64,000 nt of DNA, taken from NCBI RefSeq assembly GCF_003013715.1, contig NC_072817.1, positions 1 through 64,000 of the forward strand, read 5' to 3'. Below the pieces are notes generated by a model. It searched no databases. It was not told where the DNA came from and worked only from the letters and a program-made list of their open reading frames with translations. This document shows, piece after piece, positions 43,002-52,932 of this stretch (positions within the stretch are counted from its first letter, which is position 1; every line of letters starts with the position of its first letter). The position numbers and the translations under genes are program-made. The stretch comes from Candidozyma auris (Eukaryota > Ascomycota > Pichiomycetes > Serinales > Metschnikowiaceae).

Positions 43002-43619
43002 TGTCGTCGGCTTGCCTGCAAGGACCTTAAAGCTTTATGAACACAAAGAGGAATTATCTGAAAATCAAGATACTTTATGGCATCGTTCAAAAACTGGCAT
43101 TGTGATAGACTATGTTTGAACCCGTTTCGCTTACCATCGGCCAAGTTGAATTGGCTCTTCATAAGGTAGCCACGACATTGTCGTATCCATCCACTTGTAC
43201 GAGGACCTTCACTATGACTAATACCTAGACAGCTCGAGACTACACCTCATAACATTGTACTCTTTTACACAAATTGCCCCTGAACATCTTCGATGTCTTA
43301 TATTAAGGCATCTCAACCTTCCATTTCTCCAACTCACCTCGTTCTAGACTCCCTCTGCCTTTGGCTTCCTTCCTCGAGCCCATTGCCTCTCCCCTCTTCG
43401 CAGCCTCCATTTTGCAACCATTATAAAGCGTCCGTATACTCTACAAGACTTAACTCCCTCGTCATCTCCTAATATGCTTCACAATTCTTTCTTTTATTTT
43501 CACGTCTCAACTGAGGTACTTCGATCTCTCGAAATCCTCACCACCGGCCACCCCACGTTTCGAGCTTTCGCACTGAAAAGTTCGTACCCACCAACTTCAC
43601 TTCCACCTTCATCTTCGCT

Positions 43620-44606
43620 ATGGCTTCATCTATTGCTGGCCCGGTGCCGCTTCCAGACTCTCGCTTCGACCTCTCCACATACTGGGGCCGTGTCAAACAT
43701 TGTGCCGAGATCTCAGACCCTACGATGCTACTCAATACGAAAAGTGACATAGACCATGCCAAGAGGGTCGTATGGGATTACAGAAACGGCGTCACCGGGA
43801 AACTAACGCCCGAGTTCTGGAGATCGAAAAAAGTTTTGGACTCAACGTTGCATCCAGATACTGGAGAGACGGTTTTCTTGCCGTTCCGTATGAGCTCGTG
43901 TGTTTTGTCCAACTTAGTAGTTACGGCTGGTATGCTCACGCCGGGACTTGGAACGATGGGAACGGTGTTTTGGCAGGTGGCTAACCAGTCGTTGAACGTG
44001 GCTATCAACATATCAAATGCCAACAAGTCGCATCCATTGACAACAAAACAGATTGCCACCAACTATACTATGGCAGTGACGGCGTCGTGCTCTGTGGCCT
44101 TGGGGCTCAATGCGTTAGTGCCAAAACTCAAGTCCCTCAAACCGAACACCAAGATGATCTTGGGAAGATTGGTGCCTTTTGCTGCCGTGGTTTCTGCCGG
44201 TATCGCCAATGTGTTTTTGATGAGAAGTGAGGAATTGAAAAAGGGCATTTCTGTGTACGATAAAGATGGCAATGATTTGGGCTCATCCAAAAAAGCCGCC
44301 TTTTATGCTGTTGGAGAAACCGCCGCTAGCCGTGTCATCAATGCTGCACCCGTGATGGCAATCCCTCCATTGATCTTAGTGAGATTACAGAAAACAAGAC
44401 TTCTTAGGGGTAGGTCCAAGTTGGCCGAAACAGCAGTCAATATCGGCTTGATTTTTGTCACTGCCCTTGTAGCATTACCACCAGCACTTGCAGTCTTCCC
44501 ACAGCGGGAAATCATGGCTACAGAAAAATTAGAAAAAGAATTCCACAACTTGAAGGACAAAAATGGAAATAAAATCGACCAGGTGGAATTCAATAGAGGT
44601 ATTTAA
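43620..44606 (+). CDS. FSF1: Sideroflexin, mitochondrial amino-acid carrier
   Basis: Fsf1 is a sideroflexin (tricarboxylate carrier family) of the mitochondrial inner membrane; animal sideroflexins carry serine into the matrix. The 328-residue length matches S. cerevisiae Fsf1 (327). Family segments seen are the N-terminal LPDSRFDLSTYWGRVKHCAEISDP, LLNTKSDIDHAKRVV, DSTLHPDTGETVFLPFRMSS, NQSLNVAINISNANKSHP and the C-terminal ALPPALAVFPQR. Four or five membrane segments are visible between residues 95 and 300. It is convergent with ERG12, whose stop lies 37 bp away. Confidence 0.95.
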   Translation: MASSIAGPVPLPDSRFDLSTYWGRVKHCAEISDPTMLLNTKSDIDHAKRVVWDYRNGVTGKLTPEFWRSKKVLDSTLHPDTGETVFLPFRMSSCVLSNLVVTAGMLTPGLGTMGTVFWQVANQSLNVAINISNANKSHPLTTKQIATNYTMAVTASCSVALGLNALVPKLKSLKPNTKMILGRLVPFAAVVSAGIANVFLMRSEELKKGISVYDKDGNDLGSSKKAAFYAVGETAASRVINAAPVMAIPPLILVRLQKTRLLRGRSKLAETAVNIGLIFVTALVALPPALAVFPQREIMATEKLEKEFHNLKDKNGNKIDQVEFNRGI

Positions 44607-44643
44607 ACATATATTTATTAACATTTTAAAACCGTTGTCAGAT

Positions 44644-45921
44644 TTACCAAAATCTCCATCCGGCAACTTTTGAGGCGCCAATGGCCTCCTCTATGTGCTC
44701 TCTAGTTTCCTGGGACATGAAGTTCACTGCTGAAAACATCTCTGGCTCGCTGTTGTTTTCAAATTGCAACACGCCAACACCTTTGCCACCCAATTGCGCT
44801 TGGAAAGTTTCAAACCCTCTGGCTTCGTATTCCTTTTTCACTCGATCTAGGGTGCTGCTTTCTACATCTGGCGAAAGTAAAGTAATTGCACATCCTCCGC
44901 CGCCAGCTCCCGTCAACTTGGTAGCCCCGATTTTATGACTATCTCCGATTGCCTTGATAGTTTCCAACGCCGGGTGAGAGACACCCAAGGCAACAAGCAA
45001 TCCATGATTGATGTTAAAGAGCTCACTCAATACATTTGTGTTGACAGTAGGCTGAAGCATCGCATCGTAGGCATCCATAGCCACTTCGCCCATCGCCAGC
45101 AAAATGTTTTCTGCGGCCTTGTTATACTTGGATGTCAATGCAGCTACGCCACCCACCAAATCAGCCGTGCTTCGAGGAATTTTTGTATTCGTTAAAAGTA
45201 GATCAAGGCCTGTGAAATTCCTCAAGTTTGTTCTCACTGCGACATTGCCAGGTCCCCCGAATCGTTGGTACATCACCGCACCACCGTGAGTTGCAACTGC
45301 ATTGTCAATTCCGCTTGGGTTTCCGTGAAAGCATTTCTCTCCCATGAGTGACCATGCATCAATGAAGTTGGAGTCAGGAGTTCCCTTGCCGTGGTGTTTG
45401 GTATCGATGGCAATAGTAGGGTATTCAATGTGTTTGCCCAAGATAGCGAGTGCTGTAGAGATCGAAACCGAAACAGATGCTGAGGAACCCAAGCCAGCGC
45501 CGATGGGCAATGTCGAGCGAATGACAAAATGACAGCCTGGTGTATCTGGAGAACACAAGTTGGAATATAAGTACATGAAGCATCTGCAAGTGATATATGT
45601 GCGCTGGTCCTCCATGTCCAACAAATCGGACAAGTTATCTAGAATTTCTGGAATTAGCTCATCCGTGGCAACAGGTTTTCCCTCATGCCTATCAATGAAC
45701 TGTTGAAGAGATCCCCACGGTATATCCTGCCTGTTCCACAGGTGTTTGAGGGAAATATCAGGAAATTCCAAGCAGATCTGGTTGGGGTCTTCATTGGGGA
45801 CCACAAGGAGGTATGCCCTAAGACCAAGAGCGGCTGCAATGGCAGGTTTGCCATAAACCGTAGAATGTTCACCAAAGAGAATGACTTTTCCAGGAGCGGA
45901 AACGTAGAATGGTGAGGTCAT
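44644..45921 (-). CDS. ERG12: Mevalonate kinase
   Basis: Erg12 phosphorylates mevalonate with ATP, an early step of sterol and isoprenoid synthesis. The 425-residue protein is a GHMP kinase: N-terminal FYVSAPGKVILFGEHSTVYG, the ATP loop PIGAGLGSSAS at 139-149, a substrate-region GTPDSNFIDAWS, HGNPSGIDNAVATHGG with the catalytic Asp, and a C-terminal TKLTGAGGGGCAITLL. Length is close to S. cerevisiae Erg12 (443). It is separated from NUP188 by only 83 bp at its 5' side (both minus strand), so its promoter must be short or lie in the NUP188 3' end. Confidence 0.97.
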   Translation of the reverse strand: MTSPFYVSAPGKVILFGEHSTVYGKPAIAAALGLRAYLLVVPNEDPNQICLEFPDISLKHLWNRQDIPWGSLQQFIDRHEGKPVATDELIPEILDNLSDLLDMEDQRTYITCRCFMYLYSNLCSPDTPGCHFVIRSTLPIGAGLGSSASVSVSISTALAILGKHIEYPTIAIDTKHHGKGTPDSNFIDAWSLMGEKCFHGNPSGIDNAVATHGGAVMYQRFGGPGNVAVRTNLRNFTGLDLLLTNTKIPRSTADLVGGVAALTSKYNKAAENILLAMGEVAMDAYDAMLQPTVNTNVLSELFNINHGLLVALGVSHPALETIKAIGDSHKIGATKLTGAGGGGCAITLLSPDVESSTLDRVKKEYEARGFETFQAQLGGKGVGVLQFENNSEPEMFSAVNFMSQETREHIEEAIGASKVAGWRFW

Positions 45922-46004
45922 GTATTAAATTCTATTTCTTGACTTTCTCCTTTACCTCATCTAGTGTCGCGTTACTATCAACGCTTTGTCCATGCATGCA
46001 CTAC

Positions 46005-49000
46005 TCAGTTGAAAAATTCCTTGAGCTCAGATATCTCCAGTATGAGTGCTTTAACAAATTCATCTTGCGCTTTGCCAGCAGTTTTCAAGACTTTGGTCTC
46101 CTCTGGAGTGCTTGGAATAATGATCGACGACAAGAACTTCGGATGTTTGAGAAGATTGTTGATGTAGTCCAAGAAGTCCTCTCTCCTCTGTGGTGTGTCC
46201 AAACCTGGAAGAATATACATGTCGACCGATGTAGGGGATTGACTTGAGATGTTTTCTGCTTTAGCAATCAGACTGAGGATTTGGTAGAAATGGCAAATCT
46301 GCGTTGTCTCCCAAGTAACGGCAGAGGAGACACGAAGCGTCTGTGAATCTTTTGCCCAGCTTTCTATACAAAACCCAATCTGCTTCCTGAAAGCTTTAAT
46401 TGTATTGAAAACTTCAGTCTTGTTAGATGGACCCGTCAATGTAGCCGAAATGATTGGCATTATTCCATTAGTCCAGTTGCGATGTAGTTGAGGAGAGTTC
46501 TGAATCGTGATCCCTCCCTCACGAAGAGGCTGCGAAATAACACTTTCTCTTATCACCATGAACATGTTTCTGGTAATGAACTTCTCCGCAAATACACCAA
46601 CAGATAGAAGAAGCTGGACAAACATAAGAGTCAAGTGTGAGAAAATTGGCTCATCGTGAACAACTATCAAGTGTGAGAATGAGTATAAGCTGAGGTAACT
46701 GTCGACTGTCTTTTGTTCGATAAGCGAGTTCGCCAATTCATTCTGAAGTGAGTCGGGTATGTTAAATGACACGAAACACTTAAAAATTGAAATCACCAAA
46801 CGCAAGTCATTAAGAAGCTCGCCAAGATCCGTCGCCTTGTGGGTCTTGTCAGTCCTCGAGAGGTACACATCATTTTGTAATTGGGCGATGATTAATCTCG
46901 AACCTTGAGAAACGACTTGGTCAAAGAAGTCCCGAAGAATACTGAATCTCGAGATTATCAAATTCTGCTCGTTTCTGAGAGTAGAGAGGGCAATATGCGC
47001 CAACCTAAGTAAAGCACGTTGTGTAGTTGGTGTATTTTCATCCGTGCATGATCCGCCATGAAAAGCTATTGATGACTTCTCGATAATATCAAGCGCAATT
47101 TGGCCATCATCTTGAAAACCCTCGACAACGGTGCACGTCTGGGCGACAAGAAAAGCCAATTCAACCCTTTCTAATTTGAGCTGCGTGGCCGTAGTAACAA
47201 TTTGCAGCTCCTCAATACGTTGCAAAGAGAGTATTTGAGGAATAAGCTTGACGTACAGGTTTAGCTTCTTGGAGGGTGCTCTACGACACAATGCCGTAAT
47301 CAAAGCCCCGACAGACTTGGCAATGGCAACTTGTGAGTAGTAGTCTTGCATTCGAGCACTCCAATTCTCCAACATTGTTTTCATCTCCGCCCATTTGCCA
47401 TTCGAGAAAAAAAGACTCTCCATTATATCAAGAGCATAGATGGCGTTCACACTAAATCTGTTTCTTCGTTGAGAAGAAGAGGTGAATTGAGAAAGTCGAT
47501 AATTGGGAAAATGCTCTTCAAATTGCAGGGTTATTTGTTGCAACGTGGGCCCTTTCTGAAGTTTTGGACACAAAAACTTGGGAATATTCTTCACAAACGA
47601 GTCCTTGTGAAGGAGACCGTCTGTGATCAACGCCTTAATCGCCTCGCTCTTTGTTGTAAACAAGATGAGAGACAATATTTCGGCACTCTTCGCGATGACC
47701 TTATTGCTGTAACAAGCTGAAATGAGGTCGATAGAAGCTTTCGAATCATCTAGGTCACCATCCGCACTCTCAAGGGGTTTGAGAATTTCTTTGACAAAGT
47801 GCTCATCACTATTATCCTCATTTGCAATTGTCCAAGAATTGAATGCCAAAGCTATCGCATCTAGCAAGTGAGCTGTGACAGATGGAGGATAGTATTTCAT
47901 CTCGTTTGCATTCTTTTTAAGGATGGCGAGAAGCGAAACAGATAAAGATGTTTCACTCTTAGAGCCTCCAAAAACATTTCTGCCGCTTATAAATAAGACT
48001 GAAAGACCCTCCTGGTTAGCATCCAAAATGGAGCATAAAAGGTCATACACAGAAACTCTTATGGTGTAGTCATCAAATAGGTTAGTGAGATCAGCAGCCA
48101 AGGAACGCAAAAATATTTGCGAGTATTCTTGCTCCAAATGCGACAACATTGATGGCATTGGCTCATCGTTCCAGATTCCACTAGTCAAGGCAGTAATCAA
48201 GTCCAATACAGACTTTCTAAACGACCCTCTCGAATAGATCTTGATTAAATCTTGAAGATGTGTAAACATTTTTCTCTCAAATTGGGAAGGTTTCAAGCCG
48301 ACGAGACTTCTTGTAATAATCAAAATTTCAGAAAACTTTAGGGCGCTTCTAATCCAGTTTTTCGAGTATATTCCGGTTACATCACGGAAATCGTAATAGT
48401 TCATAGTGTCTGCGACTGACTTTATCATCTTGAAAATAGGTATGGGGGAACGTACCGATGCAACTTCTGGTGCTAAAAAGGATCTGATAATTTTGTCAGC
48501 AGAAATGCTAAGTTCTTTCACCGGCACAGATTGGCTTAAGTTGCCAGAATTCACTTCATTGAGTGCTGAGAGAATGCTAGTAAATACACCGACTAGTAAA
48601 ATGCCCAACTCGAGTCTTTGCAAACCATCATCGAAATTGCAGTTTATAAAGCTTTCGAAGACCACGATTGCATGTTCAATCATAGCACCAAGTACTTCTC
48701 CCTGAAGGTTGTCGGGGAATCCATGTTTGTTCGTTAAACAGTCATTGGTAAGCGCCCCGATAAACTTAATCAAGGCATTTGTAAAGTCATATGAGCCGTT
48801 GACCATTTCAATAGATCCAAACATTATAGACATGAACAGCTCCTTTCCTCTGTTAGGAAGTAATGAAGATTTAGCAAGGTAGGGCCAGATTCTGGGAGAG
48901 TATACTGGCAACAAGTTGGTGAGTATTTTTATGACTTGGGCCAGAATCTCCGTATTGCGGTTGTGCAAACCCTGTTCAAGTAACCTAAAGAGGATCTCAA

Positions 49001-50843
49001 GTATGTCAGAGTCATCTGTGTATGCAGACATTGCCTTAAGAGCAGTAACGAAATCCTCCTTCTCAACTTGAGCGCTTGTCTGAACAAGCAAGTGCAACAA
49101 GTCTTTGAGCACGAGCATCTTCTGCAGATCTGTGATGTCGAATGTCTTTGAGATGTTTTGAATCACTCTTCCAAGAAATGCCCAACCACTGTACTTATAC
49201 AAAAATGTCACAAGAACCTTATCATCCTTAGTAGGTATGACCTTAGCTTTGGTATTATAGCTGAGCATAAGAGATAATTTGTTATTCACTTCGTATGGTG
49301 GATAAAGGTCAACTGTCTCAGAGAGCTTCATGAGGTCAGTATTTTCTGAGTCAATGTCACAAATTCGACCAAACTCTTCTTTATCGAACACTGACATGTA
49401 TGATTTGAGTTCCCTGAACTCATTGAATGCAAAGTTGCCATTGATTGAGGCCAATTTTAGGTATGGAGGAATGCTGACGGGAAATTTAGCCCTGGACAAA
49501 ACAATGGCGTTGACAACTTCAGGGTTGTCATAGAATTTTTCAACTATGAAAGGTGGCGCTGAGCTCAATACTTGTTGGATGCAAGTCGCAGTATCGACAT
49601 TCATTGGCATAAGTGGCAACGCGACCATTAGTAGATTGGATAAAACAATCGAATAAAGCTCATCAAACTGTAGAAACTGGTTGAGCTTGGTGACGTCTAG
49701 AAAAACATTACTCAGTTCGAGCACTTCTGTAAAAAACGCGATGCTGGCGTTAATCTTATCAAGAGGGAACTCCTTTACGAATGTTACCAGCATCTCCGAA
49801 AACTCCTCCACGACAATGGCCTTTTTATAAAGAATGATGAGCCAAGCATAGTTAACGATGGAGTTCACGTTTCTAGTTGAGATAATCTCGTCAATCAGCT
49901 TGAACAACTTGCCGTCATTCACATACAGTTGGCTCTCTGTATCGAAGCTATTTTCCAAGTCGAGTACTTGCAATGACACAACTGTCGCTAGAGATTGAAG
50001 CAACACAAAGCATTCCTTGTTTGTGATGAATGAGCCCAATGAGATCATGAAGTTTGTCTCATCCATGAACCTAAACCATTGGGTCACCGGAGAGATGCCA
50101 CTAGACGAGATAATTATCTCACACAAAAGGCTTAAAAGCTCCAGCATAAAGAGTAGAGTCTCTGTGTACACAATAGTATCTATTGCATGAGATACACCCG
50201 TCTTGTAGGAGCCCAGAAGGATATCAGTTGCACATTGTCTGAGCGACTCGATAGCATTTTCGGCATAGCTTGAATCGAGAATAATCAGCTTTCCCAAGTT
50301 GCGTACAGTAGATGTAGAGTTCTCATCGTATCTTCTGCCGAGACAATTCTTTGCTATTCGAAGCACTACTCTTCTTTCTTTTAGAAGCATAGATGCATAC
50401 CTTGCCAACTTCTCTCCCGTCTTCAACTCATCCTTATCGTCATGAAGGCGAGAGCCCAACAAGCTGGATGGCTTATTAGCACTTTCAAACTCGGGAATTC
50501 TCTGCTGTGTTTGAGTGATCACACGCAACGCCTCCTTGGGATCGACGTGCAAGATACGTGCTAATTTATTAGCTGTAGACACATTTTTCAGAACATCTTC
50601 AAACAAAACACCACGAAGGGTGAACTCATTTAGCATGTTCAAGTCCTTTGGATCCTTGCATCGGAATGGAAACGGCGAAAGAATCACCTCTTTTGAGTGC
50701 AAGAGGAACTCATCTAAGGCATCTAGTATATGAATCGTGGGTGTTTCGTTAAGGAGGGTCAATGCGGAGCCAAACGTCCACAGTGGGGTCTGCTCCATGG
50801 GTCTGAGACCACGCTGGTGGGAAAGAGCTTTGGAAGCCGGCAT
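46005..50843 (-). CDS. NUP188: Nuclear pore inner-ring scaffold Nup188
   Basis: This 1612-residue all-helical protein is most likely Nup188, a large alpha-solenoid of the pore inner ring that binds Nic96 (S. cerevisiae Nup188, 1655 residues). The N-terminal part fits the Nup188 pattern: PLWTFGSALTLLNE, KLARILHVDPKEALRVI and a KERRVVLRIAKNCL helix, like the EERxxILR segment of human NUP188. Nup192 is the related alternative; the length suits both, and the N-terminal pattern favours Nup188. The start is the ATG at 50843; Met16 is possible. No membrane segment, FG repeat or frame break is seen. Confidence 0.75.
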   Translation of the reverse strand: MPASKALSHQRGLRPMEQTPLWTFGSALTLLNETPTIHILDALDEFLLHSKEVILSPFPFRCKDPKDLNMLNEFTLRGVLFEDVLKNVSTANKLARILHVDPKEALRVITQTQQRIPEFESANKPSSLLGSRLHDDKDELKTGEKLARYASMLLKERRVVLRIAKNCLGRRYDENSTSTVRNLGKLIILDSSYAENAIESLRQCATDILLGSYKTGVSHAIDTIVYTETLLFMLELLSLLCEIIISSSGISPVTQWFRFMDETNFMISLGSFITNKECFVLLQSLATVVSLQVLDLENSFDTESQLYVNDGKLFKLIDEIISTRNVNSIVNYAWLIILYKKAIVVEEFSEMLVTFVKEFPLDKINASIAFFTEVLELSNVFLDVTKLNQFLQFDELYSIVLSNLLMVALPLMPMNVDTATCIQQVLSSAPPFIVEKFYDNPEVVNAIVLSRAKFPVSIPPYLKLASINGNFAFNEFRELKSYMSVFDKEEFGRICDIDSENTDLMKLSETVDLYPPYEVNNKLSLMLSYNTKAKVIPTKDDKVLVTFLYKYSGWAFLGRVIQNISKTFDITDLQKMLVLKDLLHLLVQTSAQVEKEDFVTALKAMSAYTDDSDILEILFRLLEQGLHNRNTEILAQVIKILTNLLPVYSPRIWPYLAKSSLLPNRGKELFMSIMFGSIEMVNGSYDFTNALIKFIGALTNDCLTNKHGFPDNLQGEVLGAMIEHAIVVFESFINCNFDDGLQRLELGILLVGVFTSILSALNEVNSGNLSQSVPVKELSISADKIIRSFLAPEVASVRSPIPIFKMIKSVADTMNYYDFRDVTGIYSKNWIRSALKFSEILIITRSLVGLKPSQFERKMFTHLQDLIKIYSRGSFRKSVLDLITALTSGIWNDEPMPSMLSHLEQEYSQIFLRSLAADLTNLFDDYTIRVSVYDLLCSILDANQEGLSVLFISGRNVFGGSKSETSLSVSLLAILKKNANEMKYYPPSVTAHLLDAIALAFNSWTIANEDNSDEHFVKEILKPLESADGDLDDSKASIDLISACYSNKVIAKSAEILSLILFTTKSEAIKALITDGLLHKDSFVKNIPKFLCPKLQKGPTLQQITLQFEEHFPNYRLSQFTSSSQRRNRFSVNAIYALDIMESLFFSNGKWAEMKTMLENWSARMQDYYSQVAIAKSVGALITALCRRAPSKKLNLYVKLIPQILSLQRIEELQIVTTATQLKLERVELAFLVAQTCTVVEGFQDDGQIALDIIEKSSIAFHGGSCTDENTPTTQRALLRLAHIALSTLRNEQNLIISRFSILRDFFDQVVSQGSRLIIAQLQNDVYLSRTDKTHKATDLGELLNDLRLVISIFKCFVSFNIPDSLQNELANSLIEQKTVDSYLSLYSFSHLIVVHDEPIFSHLTLMFVQLLLSVGVFAEKFITRNMFMVIRESVISQPLREGGITIQNSPQLHRNWTNGIMPIISATLTGPSNKTEVFNTIKAFRKQIGFCIESWAKDSQTLRVSSAVTWETTQICHFYQILSLIAKAENISSQSPTSVDMYILPGLDTPQRREDFLDYINNLLKHPKFLSSIIIPSTPEETKVLKTAGKAQDEFVKALILEISELKEFFN

Positions 50844-51356
50844 TGCCCTGGGAAGTGGTAGGTGATTTTAAGGTGTTTATGTTTGGTTGCAACCTACAGC
50901 TTTTTTTCTGTTGATATTGGTGCGCACACTCCATAGGAAGAATAGGTAGTCAAATGGTACCGAATATGAATGATAATACTTGAGAATAAGATGAATGATG
51001 TTATATAAATTTCTGGCCTGTTATTACTTTTCCTGACACTCATATGAGTATAGCTTTTTGGGGTGCCAAATTTTGTGGATCTACGGTGCACGAGCTTGAT
51101 GGCTGCAAAACTCCAGTGTAAAGGTAGAGAACCATCTATAGAACTGTCAGAATCATTGAAAGGATTATGACATGAAAGAAGTGCTTGTAGATGACTGTAT
51201 TTGGTAGCTAGTCTTCCAATATATATATATATACAAGCTAGCTGTCTACCGAGCACGAGACCTACAAGGATACTGTCCTGGAACTCAATGTCTGTTCAAG
51301 CGGCCCCCCGCCCCTTATTTATCAATTATCTCATGATTCTTCCCAGCGTTCACTAG
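50844..51356. promoter_or_regulatory. Upstream region of NUP188
   Basis: It carries one recurrent element (51100-51110), a (TA)n run near 51222-51234 and a C-rich block near 51301-51315. The TA run and C-rich block lie closer to the 3' end of PPA2. Confidence 0.45.
51100..51110 (+). promoter_or_regulatory. Recurrent element TGGCTGCAAAA
   Basis: Exact 11-base match, about 260 bp upstream of NUP188, in the opposite orientation to the gene. Confidence 0.55.
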
Positions 51357-52337
51357 CTAATAGTGGAAGCTCTTGTGCACTTCATCAGGAATAGGAGCGT
51401 CTGGTTCTGCAGCTGCCAGGAGCACAGAGTCACTGAATTCAAACTTATCCTGTTTCAACGGGGTGCCTTGTAACGTGACATTCTCAATAGCAAATTTGCC
51501 TTTCTCTGTTTTGCCCGTCACAAGCTTCTCCCACGCCACATGGCACTCCTCTACGGTCTCCCATGTCTGAGCTGCGTCTCTATATTCGCCATTGAAAGCA
51601 AACACATTTTCTGGCTTACCATCTGGCTTCTTGTAATCCTTGAACCACTGTCTTGTCGCAGCAAGAAGGCCAGGGCACTTCTTTTCGACATCGCCTATAT
51701 CATTGAGCTCAGGCGCCAACTCGTCGTCCACATTGATTGCAATGACTTTCCAGTCTAATTCTCCATCATCCACCAAAGCCAAGGAGCCTAGAAGCTTGAC
51801 TGTCACCACAGAACCTATGGGAAACACACTTGACCCAATCTCACACACATCCAACGGATCTCCATCTCCATACAACCCTTCCACGTTACTCTTTTGCGTT
51901 GGGTCCTCCCACGTTTGCGGAAGCGCCCCGTAATTGTGAATGTACCCGTGGTAAGGAAACAAGTTCCGCACAAACCTCACTTTTCCCTTCTTGAAGTCTT
52001 GCACTATCGGGTTACCTGGCTGCTTGGGGTCAATCTCAAACTTACCGTTCGACCATCGTGGAACTTCCACAACCATGGTAGCTGTCTTTTGTTGCGTATT
52101 CAATCGTAACGGGATGTCATGAAAATACGATATAACCTTGTTGGTTTGCCTATCGACAGCGTAGTTTCTATATTCCTGGGTGTATTTAGCACCCACACTG
52201 ACATTGTCGATGTTGGCCAATGAAGATTGAGCTCTGAGGTGATTTTGCGTGAGGTGAAGCCTATGCACTGCTCGAGACGGCTGGTTGCTGCTCATGAAAG
52301 AAAAAAAGCGTTTACTTGGTGATATTCTGGGGTACAT
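51357..52337 (-). CDS. PPA2: Mitochondrial inorganic pyrophosphatase
   Basis: Ppa2 hydrolyses pyrophosphate in the mitochondrial matrix. The family I pyrophosphatase signature GDGDPLDVCEIGS is present, with FPYHGYIHNYGALPQTWEDP, KLLGSLALVDDGELDWKV and the substrate-region VEVPRW. The start is the ATG at 52337 (326 residues; the frame further upstream begins with GTG). An ATG at 52295 would give 312 residues, near the S. cerevisiae length of 310. The first 40 residues are rich in Arg, Ser and His with few acids (MYPRISPSKRFFSF), a typical mitochondrial leader, which separates it from cytosolic Ipp1. A TATATA run sits only about 6 bp upstream of the first ATG, which favours the second. Confidence 0.92.
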   Translation of the reverse strand: MYPRISPSKRFFSFMSSNQPSRAVHRLHLTQNHLRAQSSLANIDNVSVGAKYTQEYRNYAVDRQTNKVISYFHDIPLRLNTQQKTATMVVEVPRWSNGKFEIDPKQPGNPIVQDFKKGKVRFVRNLFPYHGYIHNYGALPQTWEDPTQKSNVEGLYGDGDPLDVCEIGSSVFPIGSVVTVKLLGSLALVDDGELDWKVIAINVDDELAPELNDIGDVEKKCPGLLAATRQWFKDYKKPDGKPENVFAFNGEYRDAAQTWETVEECHVAWEKLVTGKTEKGKFAIENVTLQGTPLKQDKFEFSDSVLLAAAEPDAPIPDEVHKSFHY

Positions 52338-52932
52338 TTGCGGATGGTATATATGGCCCCGAGAGTGAAGCACTATCTCCACTTTTTGTCGCTATATCCG
52401 CGGCACATGATGAGCACACGAGAGAGATGGAGATAGGAATTGAAAACTACATACGAAGAAATTTGGAGTGTTCGACCTTGAACCATTCCTTTTGATGCTG
52501 CGAATAAAGAATAATGTATGTTGATTTTCGAATTATTAGGTTGAGTGGCATTGATGCCGTTGGTTGAATATACTACAAGGTGAGGGCCATTGACCGATTT
52601 TGACAGTTCTAGATCGGAAGTTTAGACATTTTAGTTGTTCTTTTCAATCATGATTTCAGGTAATTTTCCTTGATGTTACGATGTCATTATCTTCATCGGC
52701 TGTTGTTTCTAGTGACGGTTGAGATTCACCGAAAACGTCACAATTCTTCGATTCGAACTATTCTCATCATGAGCCATGTAGTGATCCTGATGTGTCGCCT
52801 TTTATTCTTGGAATGAAAAGGCTCGTAAAAGCGTTCAATTTTCCTGTTATACTTGCGTCGCTTAATCATGAATCTAATTATTTCTTCCGCTTTTGAATAC
52901 GTGTATTCATCACTCTAAATGAAACTCCTACA
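52338..52932. promoter_or_regulatory. Upstream region of PPA2
   Basis: It holds the PPA2 promoter (TATATA near 52345-52352) and the 3' flank of the channel gene. No other gene or repeat is seen. Confidence 0.4.

Larger units (their letters stand above)
42305..43619. promoter_or_regulatory. Divergent region between PPT2 and FSF1
   Basis: Recurrent elements lie at 42507-42517 and 42991-43001, with weaker variants near 43396-43405 and 43410-43420. A T21-type tract is near 42573-42594. A possible two-exon micro-ORF lies at 42701-42903. A TATAAAG box is at 43421-43428, about 195 bp before FSF1. Confidence 0.5.
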